From Sphingobacteriales bacterium (GTDB lineage Bacteria; Bacteroidota; Bacteroidia; Chitinophagales; Chitinophagaceae), in contig OMJB01000039.1 in the NCBI GenBank assembly GCA_900299255.1, positions 1-36,563 of the forward strand: DNA of 36,563 nt, read 5' to 3'. The translations under genes and the position numbers were made by a program. Each line of letters begins with the position of its first letter. Positions within the stretch are counted from its first letter, which is position 1. Shown piece after piece: positions 7,387 to 15,152 of this stretch. The notes under the pieces are model-generated. The model was not told where the DNA came from and made no database searches. It was given only the letters and a program-made list of their open reading frames with translations.

Positions 7387-8313
7387 CTAATTCGGAAATT
7401 GTATCTCATATTTCTTACCGTTTCTTACGGTAAGCTTATGCGCCCGTAGCCATGGGTTGTAAATCTTCAGCATCTTGTAGGTGCTGTTGTTTTCTTTGGC
7501 AAAAGAGGTCAGGTTTTCAATGGTTTTATCGACTGTTACTGTTCTCGATTTCAGCGGTTTGTACTGATCTTCCGGCTCCACTATCAGGCCATATGAGCGG
7601 GCATGAGACAGCAGGTATTTCAGCGCCAGTATCCTGAAAACGTAGCGATTGGTCTCGTCAGGGAAGATCATGTCGTAATAAACCTTGCACTCCTGAAAAT
7701 CGCATTGGTTCTGGTACCCTGCCTGGCCGCAGTTGTAAGATGCTGCAGCACCGGTCCAGGTACCAAATTTATCATGTGCATCTTTGTAATACCGGCAGGC
7801 GGCGTCAGTGGCTTTCACTACATTAAATCTTTCGTCCACCTCGTCGTTTATTTCAAGGCCGTAGCGCGGGCCTGTTTCTTTCATAAACTGCCAGAAACTA
7901 GCCGCGCCCACCGCAGAGAGCGCATTCTGCTGTAGTGAGCTTTCGGCAATGCACACATACTTAAAGTCGTCAGGTACGCCGTTGGCTTTCAGCCTTTCTT
8001 CTATGATCGGAAAGTATCTGCCGGCAAGTTTAAGTGTCAGCAACTGAGACCCATGCAGGTAAGAGTTCACCAGCAGCTCCCTGTCCAGTTTCTCGCGCAC
8101 ATCCCATCGGTCCAGCGGCACCGGCTCTCCGCTGAAATCCAGCGATGAGGGTAAAGCAGGCGTAAACCATTTATACTGAAACCTGCCGTCGTTTGAAACC
8201 TCAATAGGTGTAGTGCCGGGTTCAGGTTTTTTAAGAGATACTGCAGTTATTACCAGTGCGCACGCTGCAGCACCTGATAAAAAATACACTATCGATCGGA
8301 TTGCTGGCTTCAT
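7387..8313 (-). CDS. Lytic transglycosylase (SLT domain), membrane-anchored or exported
   Basis: Cleaves the MurNAc-GlcNAc bond of peptidoglycan without water, leaving a 1,6-anhydro end; acts in the periplasm. The 308-residue protein has an N-terminal hydrophobic segment (residues 7-27) and an SLT domain. The catalytic Glu is Glu124 in VCIAESSLQQNALSAVGAA, followed by FWQFMKETGPRYGLEINDEVDER and AAASYNCGQAGYQ, as in MltD-like enzymes of Bacteroidota. The last 60 residues (SFAKENNSTYKMLKIYNP to YEIQFPN) look like a divergent LysM-type wall-binding module. The frame is open further upstream, but the ATG at 8311-8313 gives the normal signal segment. The gene follows the OmpA-like gene on the same strand, with a terminator between them. 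Confidence 0.9.
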   Translation of the reverse strand: MKPAIRSIVYFLSGAAACALVITAVSLKKPEPGTTPIEVSNDGRFQYKWFTPALPSSLDFSGEPVPLDRWDVREKLDRELLVNSYLHGSQLLTLKLAGRYFPIIEERLKANGVPDDFKYVCIAESSLQQNALSAVGAASFWQFMKETGPRYGLEINDEVDERFNVVKATDAACRYYKDAHDKFGTWTGAAASYNCGQAGYQNQCDFQECKVYYDMIFPDETNRYVFRILALKYLLSHARSYGLIVEPEDQYKPLKSRTVTVDKTIENLTSFAKENNSTYKMLKIYNPWLRAHKLTVRNGKKYEIQFPN

Positions 8314-8377
8314 CTTACAGCTTTTATTTTTTATAAACTTAACTAATATCCATGAAAATACCCCAATACCACCGCGC

Positions 8378-8415
8378 AAAAAAAGAAGATTATCCACCTC
8401 GTGTGAATAATCTTC
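8378..8415 (-). terminator. Rho-independent terminator of the OmpA-like gene
   Basis: GAAGATTAT (8385-8393) and ATAATCTTC (8407-8415), with an inner CAC/GTG pairing, followed on the minus strand by seven T (8378-8384). It lies 44 bases past the OmpA-like stop codon. Confidence 0.9.
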
Positions 8416-8458
8416 TGAAATATCCGGCTGTTGCACACAGTCCGTGCGCTTGCTGTCG

Positions 8459-9331
8459 TTACTTTTTCTCCATCAGCTGCATCAGTTCATCCAGCTTAGG
8501 TTCCAGTATTATTTCGGTGCGGCGGTTCTTTGCACGGCCCTCGGGCGTGCTGTTGGGCGCTACAGGGTCGTATTGGCTGCGGCCGCTGGCAATCAGCCTG
8601 GCCGGTGTTACATGGTATTCATCTATCAGCACATGCGCTATAGATGTTGCCCTTGCAGTACTCAGCGACCAGTTATCGGCATACTTAGCTGTATGTATAG
8701 GCAGGCTGTCGGTATGGCCTTCAATATCTATATTGATGTCGCTGCCGGCATTCAGCACGGTGGCTACTTTTGAGAGGGCTTCCTTTCCTTTAGGGTTCAC
8801 CTCCGCACTACCCGATGGAAACAACAGGCTTTCCTGCATACTCACATACACCTTACCGTTTTTCATGGTCACGGTAATCTCGTTGCTGTTAAAGCCCACC
8901 AGTGCATCGGCTATCTTTTTGCGCAATGCTTCTGTGGCTTTCTGCTGCTGGTCTATCAGTGCCTGCAGCTGCTCCAGCCTGCGGCGCTGCTCAGCTATTT
9001 TCTCCTTGGTGTTGTTCAGCTCCTTAGTAGTGTTTTGGTTTTCGTTACCCAGGTTGCTGAGTCTGGTATTCAGGTCTTTCACATTACCTTCCAGATTGGC
9101 AATGCTGTCCTGCAGGTTGGCTACGCGCGTTTTCAGGTCCTTATTTACCTTATCCAGCCAGCGGTTCAGGTCTGTTTGCTGTGCCAGTCGCTTCTGCAGG
9201 TCCACTGCATTGGCATGTTCTTTGTCGGCCCGCGCCGTCTCAGCCAGAAACTTCTTTTTCGATACTATACAACCCGGAAAAAACAATGCCGGGAGTATCA
9301 GTAAGCCTATAATGCCAGTTACTCTTTTCAT
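8459..9331 (-). CDS. OmpA-family lipoprotein with coiled coil
   Basis: A 290-residue outer-membrane-type lipoprotein. The signal sequence ends in a lipobox (LFFPGC, Cys21). Residues 30-145 are a long heptad-rich coiled coil. The C-terminal OmpA/MotB domain (about 160-280) binds peptidoglycan: it has LLFPSGSAEVNPKGKEAL, IDIEGHTDSLPI, NWSLSTARATSIAHVLI and the terminal GRAKNRRTEIIL. It should tie the outer membrane to the wall, like Pal or the stator-like members of the family. The coiled coil distinguishes it from Pal itself. A perfect 14-base palindrome and a TAnnTTTG box lie just upstream, in the region shared with the divergent peptidase gene. Confidence 0.93.
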   Translation of the reverse strand: MKRVTGIIGLLILPALFFPGCIVSKKKFLAETARADKEHANAVDLQKRLAQQTDLNRWLDKVNKDLKTRVANLQDSIANLEGNVKDLNTRLSNLGNENQNTTKELNNTKEKIAEQRRRLEQLQALIDQQQKATEALRKKIADALVGFNSNEITVTMKNGKVYVSMQESLLFPSGSAEVNPKGKEALSKVATVLNAGSDINIDIEGHTDSLPIHTAKYADNWSLSTARATSIAHVLIDEYHVTPARLIASGRSQYDPVAPNSTPEGRAKNRRTEIILEPKLDELMQLMEKK

Positions 9332-9362
9332 ATGGATGGAAGTTGTGTTTATGAGTTATAGA

Positions 9363-9370
9363 CAAAATTA
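9363..9370 (-). promoter_or_regulatory. Putative -7 box of the OmpA-like gene
   Basis: Plus-strand CAAAATTA reads TAATTTTG on the coding strand, an exact TAnnTTTG match 31 bases before the start codon. At 20 bases further upstream there is CTG rather than TTG, a near match to the -33 element, directly next to the palindrome at 9394-9407. Confidence 0.5.
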
Positions 9371-9393
9371 CGGGATTGGGGCTGGTTTTGCAG

Positions 9394-9407
9394 TGCAGTA
9401 TACTGCA
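9394..9407. promoter_or_regulatory. Perfect 14-base palindrome, candidate operator
   Basis: TGCAGTATACTGCA is its own reverse complement. It lies in the divergent promoter region between the OmpA-like lipoprotein gene and the C1 peptidase gene, just upstream of the position expected for the -33 element of the former. A binding site for a dimeric regulator is an inference. Confidence 0.45.
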
Positions 9408-9478
9408 TTTTCTAATCCAATGTGAAAATCACCTACCCCATCACCCGCAAATTATAACCCGATTATCATATATTTGGG

Positions 9479-9486
9479 TACTTTTG
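9479..9486 (+). promoter_or_regulatory. Putative -7 box of the C1 peptidase gene
   Basis: TACTTTTG matches TAnnTTTG 25 bases before the ATG at 9512. A second match, TATATTTG, overlaps the region immediately upstream. No good -33 element was found for either. Confidence 0.45.
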
Positions 9487-9511
9487 CATCTCTTAAATCA
9501 GACTTAAAGCA

Positions 9512-10720
9512 ATGAAGAAATTACTCATACTTGGATTCCTGTTCCCAATATTCGTTCAAGCACAGGACGACCTGATCAGGAAAATAGAATCCAACAAAAG
9601 CTACACAACACCCTCCCCTGCAACAGGCAAGAATGACGCTGATGATAAAAAATACCACTTCACTAAACTCATAGACCTGGAGCATACCGATGTGTGCAAC
9701 CAGGCAAGTTCGGGTACCTGCTGGAGCTATTCTACCAATTCATTCCTTGAAAGCGAAATGATGCGCATGGGTAAGCAGCCCATTAAACTGGCCGAGATTT
9801 TCAGTGCACATTGTGTATACCTCGACAAAGCCGAGGCCTATGTGCGCATGCATGGCGCAGTATCATGGGGCGATGGCGGTGAGTGCCACGACGTAATCAA
9901 TATGTACGCCAAGTACGGCGCTATGCCGCAGGAGGTGTATACCGGGCTGCACTATGGCACTACCAAAAACAAATTTGCCGAGATGCAGGCCATTCTGAAA
10001 TCAATGCTGGATGCTGTGGTTTCAAACCCCAATGGCAAATTGACACCATCGTGGAAGAAAGCTTATGCCGATGTGCTCGATTCATACCTGGGTGCCATTC
10101 CCGAAAAATTCAAATGGGATAACCGCACTTATACACCCAAGTCATTTGCTGCAGAGCGTATCGGTATTCACCCCGAAGATTATGTAGAACTGGGCTCAGT
10201 AACTACCGATCCCTACTATAAAAAAATGACGCTGCTGGTACCCGACAACTGGTCATTCAGCCGCGTATACAATGTGCATATGGAAGACCTGACTGACATT
10301 ATTGACAATGCACTCAACAAGGGCTTTACTGTGGCATGGGCTACCGATGTAAGCGAAAAATATTTCAGTTGGAAAAACGGCGTAGCCTACGTACCTGAGA
10401 AAGATTATGACGACATGAACGACTCTGAAAAGAAATACATGTTCGACGGCCCGAAAGATGAAAGAGTGATCACTCCGGAGAAGCGCCAGCTGGCTTTCGA
10501 TAATTACGAAACAACAGATGACCATGGCATGCATATAGTAGGCCTTGCTGCCGACCAGAACGGCAGAAAATATTACATTGTAAAAAACTCATGGGGAGAT
10601 AAGAACGACTACAAAGGCTACATCTATGTATCCCGCGCATTCGTTCAGTACAAAACCACAGCCCTGCTGCTGCACAAAAACGGCATACCGAACAAGCTGC
10701 GGGAGAAGATGGGAATATAA
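9512..10720 (+). CDS. C1-family (bleomycin hydrolase/PepC-like) cysteine peptidase, exported
   Basis: A papain-fold aminopeptidase-like enzyme of 402 residues. A signal peptide (MKKLLILGFLFPIFVQAQ) distinguishes it from cytoplasmic PepC/bleomycin hydrolase. The catalytic set is visible: Cys70 in NQASSGTCWSYSTNSFLE, His338 in DDHGMHIVG, and Asn359 in VKNSWG. The oxyanion Gln64 lies in the N-Q-A-S-S-G stretch. The order Cys-His-Asn and the long insertion (residues 130-320) before the His match the C1B group. It should process peptides in the periplasm or outside the cell. The gene is divergent from the OmpA-like gene and ends before a hairpin. Confidence 0.92.
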   Translation: MKKLLILGFLFPIFVQAQDDLIRKIESNKSYTTPSPATGKNDADDKKYHFTKLIDLEHTDVCNQASSGTCWSYSTNSFLESEMMRMGKQPIKLAEIFSAHCVYLDKAEAYVRMHGAVSWGDGGECHDVINMYAKYGAMPQEVYTGLHYGTTKNKFAEMQAILKSMLDAVVSNPNGKLTPSWKKAYADVLDSYLGAIPEKFKWDNRTYTPKSFAAERIGIHPEDYVELGSVTTDPYYKKMTLLVPDNWSFSRVYNVHMEDLTDIIDNALNKGFTVAWATDVSEKYFSWKNGVAYVPEKDYDDMNDSEKKYMFDGPKDERVITPEKRQLAFDNYETTDDHGMHIVGLAADQNGRKYYIVKNSWGDKNDYKGYIYVSRAFVQYKTTALLLHKNGIPNKLREKMGI

Positions 10721-10778
10721 TCTTTGGCGTTTGTATGACGTCTGATATTTGATTTCAGAATTAGCCCATAAAACGAAA

Positions 10779-10806
10779 TGTCATGGTGAGCATTATCGAA
10801 CCATGA
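10779..10806 (+). repeat. Dispersed palindromic repeat, copy 1
   Basis: TCATGGT (10781-10787), a 12-base spacer GAGCATTATCGA, and ACCATGA (10800-10806), preceded by TG. The same arms, spacer length and spacer ends (GAGC...CGA) recur in reverse orientation at 12236-12267. This points to a REP-like family of short palindromes. Confidence 0.65.
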
Positions 10807-10878
10807 GTGTTGAGGCATGTTGTAAAGCAGAAGAAAGCAATGTGAAATTAATTATCAGGCTCAATGTAAAAATACCAC

Positions 10879-10902
10879 AAGGGCCGCACTGATGCGGCCC
10901 TT
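10879..10902. terminator. Hairpin between convergent genes
   Basis: Perfect 10-base arms AAGGGCCGCA and TGCGGCCCTT around a CTGA tetraloop. On the plus strand the following sequence is GGTTGTT, on the minus strand GTGGTATTTTT, so the T-tract is short or offset. The GC-rich stem and convergent setting favour a bidirectional terminator. Confidence 0.78.
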
Positions 10903-10938
10903 GGTTGTTACGACAGTTACTTTCTATAAAATCGACAA

Positions 10939-11523
10939 TTAGTTTTTAGGCACATCGTCATTATCACCAAACCTGAAACCTAACGAAATTATAACCGTAC
11001 CACCTGCCACATTCTTAGACTTTTGTTCGCGTGTTCTTAAGTTGTACTGATCTAGTTCATAGATATTGTTAATCAATTTGATAGTACAATATGGCCCCCA
11101 ACCGGAATGGGTAAGGCGCAGAAAATAACCGATACCCAGGCCCAGATAAATGCCATTATCCTTGGGAACAGAATACTCATAATACCCCTCTTGGTACGTT
11201 TCGTTACTGTGTTTATAAAAATCAACTCCTACATCAGTTAAGACATAATACTGACTTATTTTTTCGGGCCTGATGCGAAACCTGAAATCAGCAAATACTG
11301 CCGGAGTGAACTTACGAAAACTGGTTTTGGCTGGATGAAATACATACCCCTGCCCACCAACGCCTACGCCGATATACTTAATGAAGTTGTAGTTGTATGT
11401 TGCCGAAAATCCGGGATCGAGGTAAGCAAGGCTGAGTGCCCCATCAGCAAAGACATTGTGCTTCTGAGCTGAGGTGTGTAAACAGCAGCAAATTGCCAGC
11501 AGGACGCTAATGATATACTTCAT
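10939..11523 (-). CDS. Outer-membrane beta-barrel candidate, unknown function
   Basis: A 194-residue exported protein: signal peptide MKYIISVLLAICCCLHTSAQ, then alternating aromatic/hydrophobic strands typical of a small barrel (LSLAYLDPGFSATYNYNF, YIGVGVGGQGYVF, PAVFADFRFRI, GIYLGLGIGYFL, VIISLGFRFG). The final strand ends in FRFGDNDDVPKN rather than with a terminal aromatic residue. It is reminiscent of Bacteroidota outer-membrane beta-barrel (PorT/OmpW-like) proteins, but I cannot assign a family. It is a stand-alone gene with a hairpin after it. Confidence 0.75.
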   Translation of the reverse strand: MKYIISVLLAICCCLHTSAQKHNVFADGALSLAYLDPGFSATYNYNFIKYIGVGVGGQGYVFHPAKTSFRKFTPAVFADFRFRIRPEKISQYYVLTDVGVDFYKHSNETYQEGYYEYSVPKDNGIYLGLGIGYFLRLTHSGWGPYCTIKLINNIYELDQYNLRTREQKSKNVAGGTVIISLGFRFGDNDDVPKN

Positions 11524-11672
11524 ACAGTATCGTTAATCTGCTTAAAAATCAGAATACAAAATCTTTAAAATGCAGCACTTGCCCAAGGTATAAAATAACT
11601 CAAACAAATTTACCACAATCCGAATTGCAATGTTCAGGAACAGTTGTTGGCCGCACAAAAAAGTCCTGCAGA

Positions 11673-12086
11673 CTAGCTATTTCTATATTGCTGCTTAAAA
11701 GAATCCTTGTCGCCAAATTCTGCAAAGTTCATGCGGGCCTGGTGCTCTGCTTCAATAAAACCCTGATTCAACGCATGCTTTATCGGGCACCAATGCTTTT
11801 CGGTGAGCGCAGTTATTTCTTTCCAGTACCGCATAAGTCCATTTACATAGCCGCAATACAGGCAGCCAATTTTCTGCACCATGTTTAGATAAGGCAACGA
11901 CAGCCGGTCGCGCACCATTATGTACTGCGACCGCTTTACATACGGTATGCGGTAGATCGGGAAACAGATACGATGATATAACTCGGCCCATATATCCAGT
12001 ATAATCACCGGTATCAACAGTGATGCAATAACTGGTGTAACCAGCAATACCAGCACACGGTTCCACGGCCCTCTTTTCTTTTTCAT
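11673..12086 (-). CDS. Small membrane protein with CxxC and WCP motifs, unknown function
   Basis: A 137-residue protein. A basic N-terminus (MKKKRGPWNR) precedes one strong membrane segment (about residues 10-34) running into IWAELYHRICFPIY. A soluble part contains IPYVKRSQYIMVRDR, then GCLYCGYVNGLMRYWKEI and HWCPIKHA. The pattern C-x2-C followed by W-C-P-I-K-H suggests a metal- or redox-active centre, but this is inference. The wording looks well conserved rather than random. I do not know a characterised member. Confidence 0.72.
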   Translation of the reverse strand: MKKKRGPWNRVLVLLVTPVIASLLIPVIILDIWAELYHRICFPIYRIPYVKRSQYIMVRDRLSLPYLNMVQKIGCLYCGYVNGLMRYWKEITALTEKHWCPIKHALNQGFIEAEHQARMNFAEFGDKDSFKQQYRNS

Positions 12087-12235
12087 TCCTTGTGTTTGTT
12101 ATTGTTGTGCAAAAGGTACGCAGAGTGCATGTTGGTGCACTTTGGGTCTTTTCTGCAATATAGTGAGTATTTGAAATTGGCGTAGTATACAAAACTGTTT
12201 TTTGTACGCTATACAGCTTCGGTGGTTGCTTCAGC

Positions 12236-12267
12236 ATGTCATGGTTCGGCACGGCTCACCATGACAT
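12236..12267 (-). repeat. Dispersed palindromic repeat, copy 2
   Basis: ATGTCATGGT (12236-12245) and ACCATGACAT (12258-12267) are exact inverses around a 12-base spacer. Read on the minus strand the spacer is GAGCCGTGCCGA, matching GAGCATTATCGA of copy 1 at both ends. The gap 12087-12338 holds nothing else recognisable. Confidence 0.68.
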
Positions 12268-12338
12268 CTACTTATTGGGCGGATCACCACAACATTTTCA
12301 TAGTGAATTAACAACAAGAAAAAATGCAGCAGTATACC

Positions 12339-13709
12339 CTATTGTATCAACAACCGCTCATTCACAACGCCATATGCGCTGGCAGCAGAGATCACGTACA
12401 TACCGGGTGCAGTATTCAAATCAAAGTCCACCGGAGCATTTGTATTTGCAGTTACTTCAGCCACCTTCATGCCTGTGAGCGATACGATTGCAATATGCAC
12501 TTCCTCCTGAATAACAGACGACACCTGTATGGTAAATTTACCTGTAGCGGGATTAGGGTATAATGCCATGGTTTCCTTTACATCATTCATTGATGGGATT
12601 TCCAATACGCCACTCAACTTCCTGATACGGTTGTTGCCTTTATCGGCAACGTATAGCTCTCCGCGGCTGTTCATACCAAGCCCTTCAGGAAACCATAGTG
12701 ATGCGGTTATTGCCGCTATACCATCACCGTTATATCCCGATGAACCATTGCCTGCCAGTGTAGTAATAATACCGGTGGGGTCAATCTTCCTCACCCTGAA
12801 ATTAGCCAGGTCAGAAAAATAAATATTGCCCGCCGGATCAATAAACAAACCTGAAGGCTCGTAAATATTAGCCGCAGTAGCCGGGCCATTATCTCCTGAG
12901 AAGCCGGCTATACCTATGCCTGCAATAGTAGAAATGATACCTCCTGTTGTTACCTTGCGTATTCTGTTATTTACATAGTCTGCGATAAAAACATTGCCAC
13001 CCGCATCTACCGCCACATCTATTGGGTTATTGAGCTGAGCGGCTGTTGCATTCGCACCATCTCCGCTGTAACCTCTGGTACCATTGCCCGCTATTGTAGT
13101 AATGGTTCCTGATGCATCAACTTTACGTATACGGTTGTTGCCTGAGTCGGCTATATACAGGTTACCGGTAGCATCTAATGCCACCCGCGTAGGACTGTTG
13201 AGCAAAGCAGTAACAGCCAAAGTACCATCGCCCGCATAGCCAAGAGTGCCATTGCCTGCATAGGTTGTTATATTACCTGTTGCATCAATTTTACGCACGC
13301 GGTTGTTATGCTGGTCTGCAACATACATTATGTGCGTATTACTGTCGTATGCCATGCCTGATGGATAAAACAGCCTGGCAGCTGTTGCCGGCCCGCTGTC
13401 TCCGCCAAACCCGCCATGGCCGGTACCCGACTCAAAACCTGTACCTGCGACCGTGGTGATTTTCCCTGTAGCACCAGATATCTTCCTGATTACATTGTTA
13501 TTAGCGTCGGCTATAAATACGTTGTTCTTTTCATCCAGCAGTACAGCTTCAGGCCAGTGAATCATGCAGGTATCGGCCATGGCATTGTCGCCGGTATACC
13601 CTTCCACACCCTTACCAGCTACGGAAACAATGGTGAGCTGCGCAAATGCCCCGGAATACCGAAAAATATTGAATGTAATTAAAAATGCGACTAAAATAAA
13701 TTTTCTCAT
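12339..13709 (-). CDS. NHL-repeat beta-propeller protein with T9SS sorting domain
   Basis: A 456-residue secreted protein. After a signal peptide (about residues 1-23, ending SGAFAQ) come six NHL repeats, each with the signature N-x-[VIL]-[YF]-[IVF]-[AS]-D...N-x-[IV]-R-K (for example GNLYIADSGNNRIRKV). Each is separated by an AGNGT-GYSGDG-type linker, enough for a six-bladed propeller. From about residue 375 a T9SS type A sorting domain follows (LYPNPATGKFTIQV to VVNERLLIQ), which directs export across the outer membrane and attachment to or release from the surface. NHL propellers bind ligands or proteins; no catalytic residues can be assigned. Confidence 0.93.
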   Translation of the reverse strand: MRKFILVAFLITFNIFRYSGAFAQLTIVSVAGKGVEGYTGDNAMADTCMIHWPEAVLLDEKNNVFIADANNNVIRKISGATGKITTVAGTGFESGTGHGGFGGDSGPATAARLFYPSGMAYDSNTHIMYVADQHNNRVRKIDATGNITTYAGNGTLGYAGDGTLAVTALLNSPTRVALDATGNLYIADSGNNRIRKVDASGTITTIAGNGTRGYSGDGANATAAQLNNPIDVAVDAGGNVFIADYVNNRIRKVTTGGIISTIAGIGIAGFSGDNGPATAANIYEPSGLFIDPAGNIYFSDLANFRVRKIDPTGIITTLAGNGSSGYNGDGIAAITASLWFPEGLGMNSRGELYVADKGNNRIRKLSGVLEIPSMNDVKETMALYPNPATGKFTIQVSSVIQEEVHIAIVSLTGMKVAEVTANTNAPVDFDLNTAPGMYVISAASAYGVVNERLLIQ

Positions 13710-14096
13710 AGAGCCGGAATTTTGATAAAGAGTAAACCCAGAAATACTGCTTAAAGGTAAGATAAATAATTATGGGAAAATATTTTCCCGTTTATTGCCA
13801 AAATGAGCAAGTTTTTACCCAAAAATGGATTTTTCATTAACAAACTATCAACAAATTTCCATTACCAGCAGCTTTTGTCTAAAAACGTTAAGATAAATTA
13901 AATACATAATTTGCTATATTTTCATCAATTAACATTACTAAAATCATTTATTTGTTAACGTTAATTAATATTTATGTTATTTGGTAGTTTACAAATAACT
14001 TTAAGTAAGAAAGAAAACAACAAAAAAACCCATGCAAATTGAAAAAACAGTGCCACAAAAACAATATTAATTAGCTCACTTCTAAAAAATTGCTTT
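13710..14096. other. AT-rich gap without a recognised gene
   Basis: About 390 bases, strongly AT-rich. It contains the perfect palindrome TTAACGTTAA at 13955-13964 and several short poly-A and poly-T runs. It should hold the promoters of the NHL gene (minus) and of the small gene at 14097 (plus), but no full -33/-7 pair was found. The short minus-strand frame inside it is hydrophobic and unconvincing. Confidence 0.55.
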
Positions 14097-14378
14097 ATGG
14101 AACTAATTACACGCAAATCAGAATGCAAAAGCCGCACAGCAAATGAGATACTAATTAAGTCTCCCAAAGAAATAGCAGCAAACCTAAAGCACAGCAACAC
14201 CCCCAAGTACTGCATTATTGTGAAACCGTTTCACCTTTCGTTTCAGCCATATAAGCAAATCATTTTTAAGGGAGTAACCCTAAGCGATGATTTTTCTATT
14301 GAGCTGATCAGAAACAACGAGCAACCCAGCGCAGAGATTCACACGGCCAACACTATTCCCGTTGGTTTGTTTGCGTAA
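14097..14378 (+). CDS. Small hypothetical protein
   Basis: A 93-residue frame with an ATG start and even codon use. It begins MELITRKSECKSRTANEI and has a central hydrophobic/aromatic part (YCIIVKPFHLSFQPYKQIIF) and a polar end. No signal peptide, membrane segment or known motif is seen. It is supported mainly by the otherwise gene-free sequence around it and its convergent placement against the SecA-tail gene 30 bases away. It could be a spurious frame. Confidence 0.45.
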   Translation: MELITRKSECKSRTANEILIKSPKEIAANLKHSNTPKYCIIVKPFHLSFQPYKQIIFKGVTLSDDFSIELIRNNEQPSAEIHTANTIPVGLFA

Positions 14379-14408
14379 AAAATAACGAAGTGCCGTTTTT
14401 ACTCTGGT

Positions 14409-14938
14409 TCAACTGCCAGAGGCATAATTGGATTTCATCCATCCGCCTTCACTGCGGCTGGCCATATCTGTAATACACTGCTCTGCAATTTTATCCTGAG
14501 CATTGCTGAGTGCCTTTGTAATCATGGGGTGATTAAGCGACTCATCCTCACTCATCCCCATCTTCTGCATTATTTCCTTTATCCTGTCCGAACCGAAATA
14601 TCCCAGCAAAGGCATATCCAGGTGCATAAAAACCTTCATTTCGATTATACCAAGCCTTTCACATAATTCGGCCTCTTTGTTGCGTAAAGGGTAATGTCCG
14701 TAAAATACAATTTCATGGCCCGTGGCGTTAGATGCCCCAAGCCGCTCAGCCAGCACAAACCGATCTTCCGGCAGACCATGCAACTCACGCCTGACTGTTT
14801 CCAGTTCTTCCTGAAACCATGCAGCGGCAATTACTTGCGTGTTTCCGCCATTAATCTGCCAAGAGCTTTAATACAACCTGCACTGTTAAGAAACACAGTG
14901 TCACTGACTTTTAAAGCCTTTTTACGGGAGAAGAACAT
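14409..14938 (-). pseudogene. SecA-tail-like protein, frameshifted
   Basis: The first frame begins MFFSRKKALKVSDTVFLNSA at 14938 and stops at 14831. A second frame overlaps it and runs to 14409. One extra A in the AAA of the coding strand (14842-14844) joins them as LMAENTQVIAAAWFQEEL, giving a 176-residue protein. The C-terminal half (FGSDRIKEIMQKMGM, HPMITKALSNAQDKI) closely resembles the SecA stretch that follows its helicase motif VI (SDRI...LGM...EHP.VTKAI..AQ). The preceding part could be a degenerate second nucleotide-binding fold. Helicase motif VI (RGRSGRQGD) and a Walker A are absent, so it should not be an ATPase. It is not a fragment of a longer secA; the family's role is unknown to me. 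Confidence 0.7.
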
Positions 14939-15055
14939 ATATAACTAATTTTACGCATAAACAGTGCGCCGGAATATTAAAATTAAGAAATAAACAGATG
15001 AAAAGCGTTCGATACATCTTTACACCTCATTACAATAACATAATTACTAATAACT

Positions 15056-15117
15056 ACCGTTAAAAGACGGTGGCCATGTACCGTTAAAAAACGGTAAAAA
15101 AATCCGTTAAAAAACGG
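15056..15117. repeat. Three evenly spaced ACCGTT/AACGGT palindromes
   Basis: ACCGTTAAAAGACGGT (15056-15071), ACCGTTAAAAAACGGT (15080-15095) and CCGTTAAAAAACGG (15104-15117). Centres are 24 and 23 bases apart, just over two helical turns. The last copy abuts a -33-like GTTG. They look like tandem operators, though each could also fold into a tiny hairpin. Confidence 0.7.
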
Positions 15118-15148
15118 TTGTTTCAGTGCCTTATTAGTTGAACCTTTG
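15118..15148 (+). promoter_or_regulatory. Putative promoter upstream of the 15.2 kb terminator
   Basis: TTG (15118-15120), 20 bases, then AACCTTTG (15141-15148). This matches the Bacteroidota -33 TTG / -7 TAnnTTTG arrangement except for the first T. Transcription would start near 15153. The three palindromes would then be centred at about -43, -66 and -90. Confidence 0.55.
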
Positions 15149-15152
15149 TAAT

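Noticed and set aside
8352-9425. Long plus-strand open frame of 357 codons
   Set aside because: It lies opposite the well-supported OmpA-like gene and runs into the adjacent gaps; its Ser/Leu-rich product is a complement artefact of that coding sequence.
13961-14215. Minus-strand frame of 84 codons in the AT-rich gap
   Set aside because: Low-complexity Phe/Leu-rich product in AT-rich DNA, overlapping the more credible plus-strand frame at 14097.
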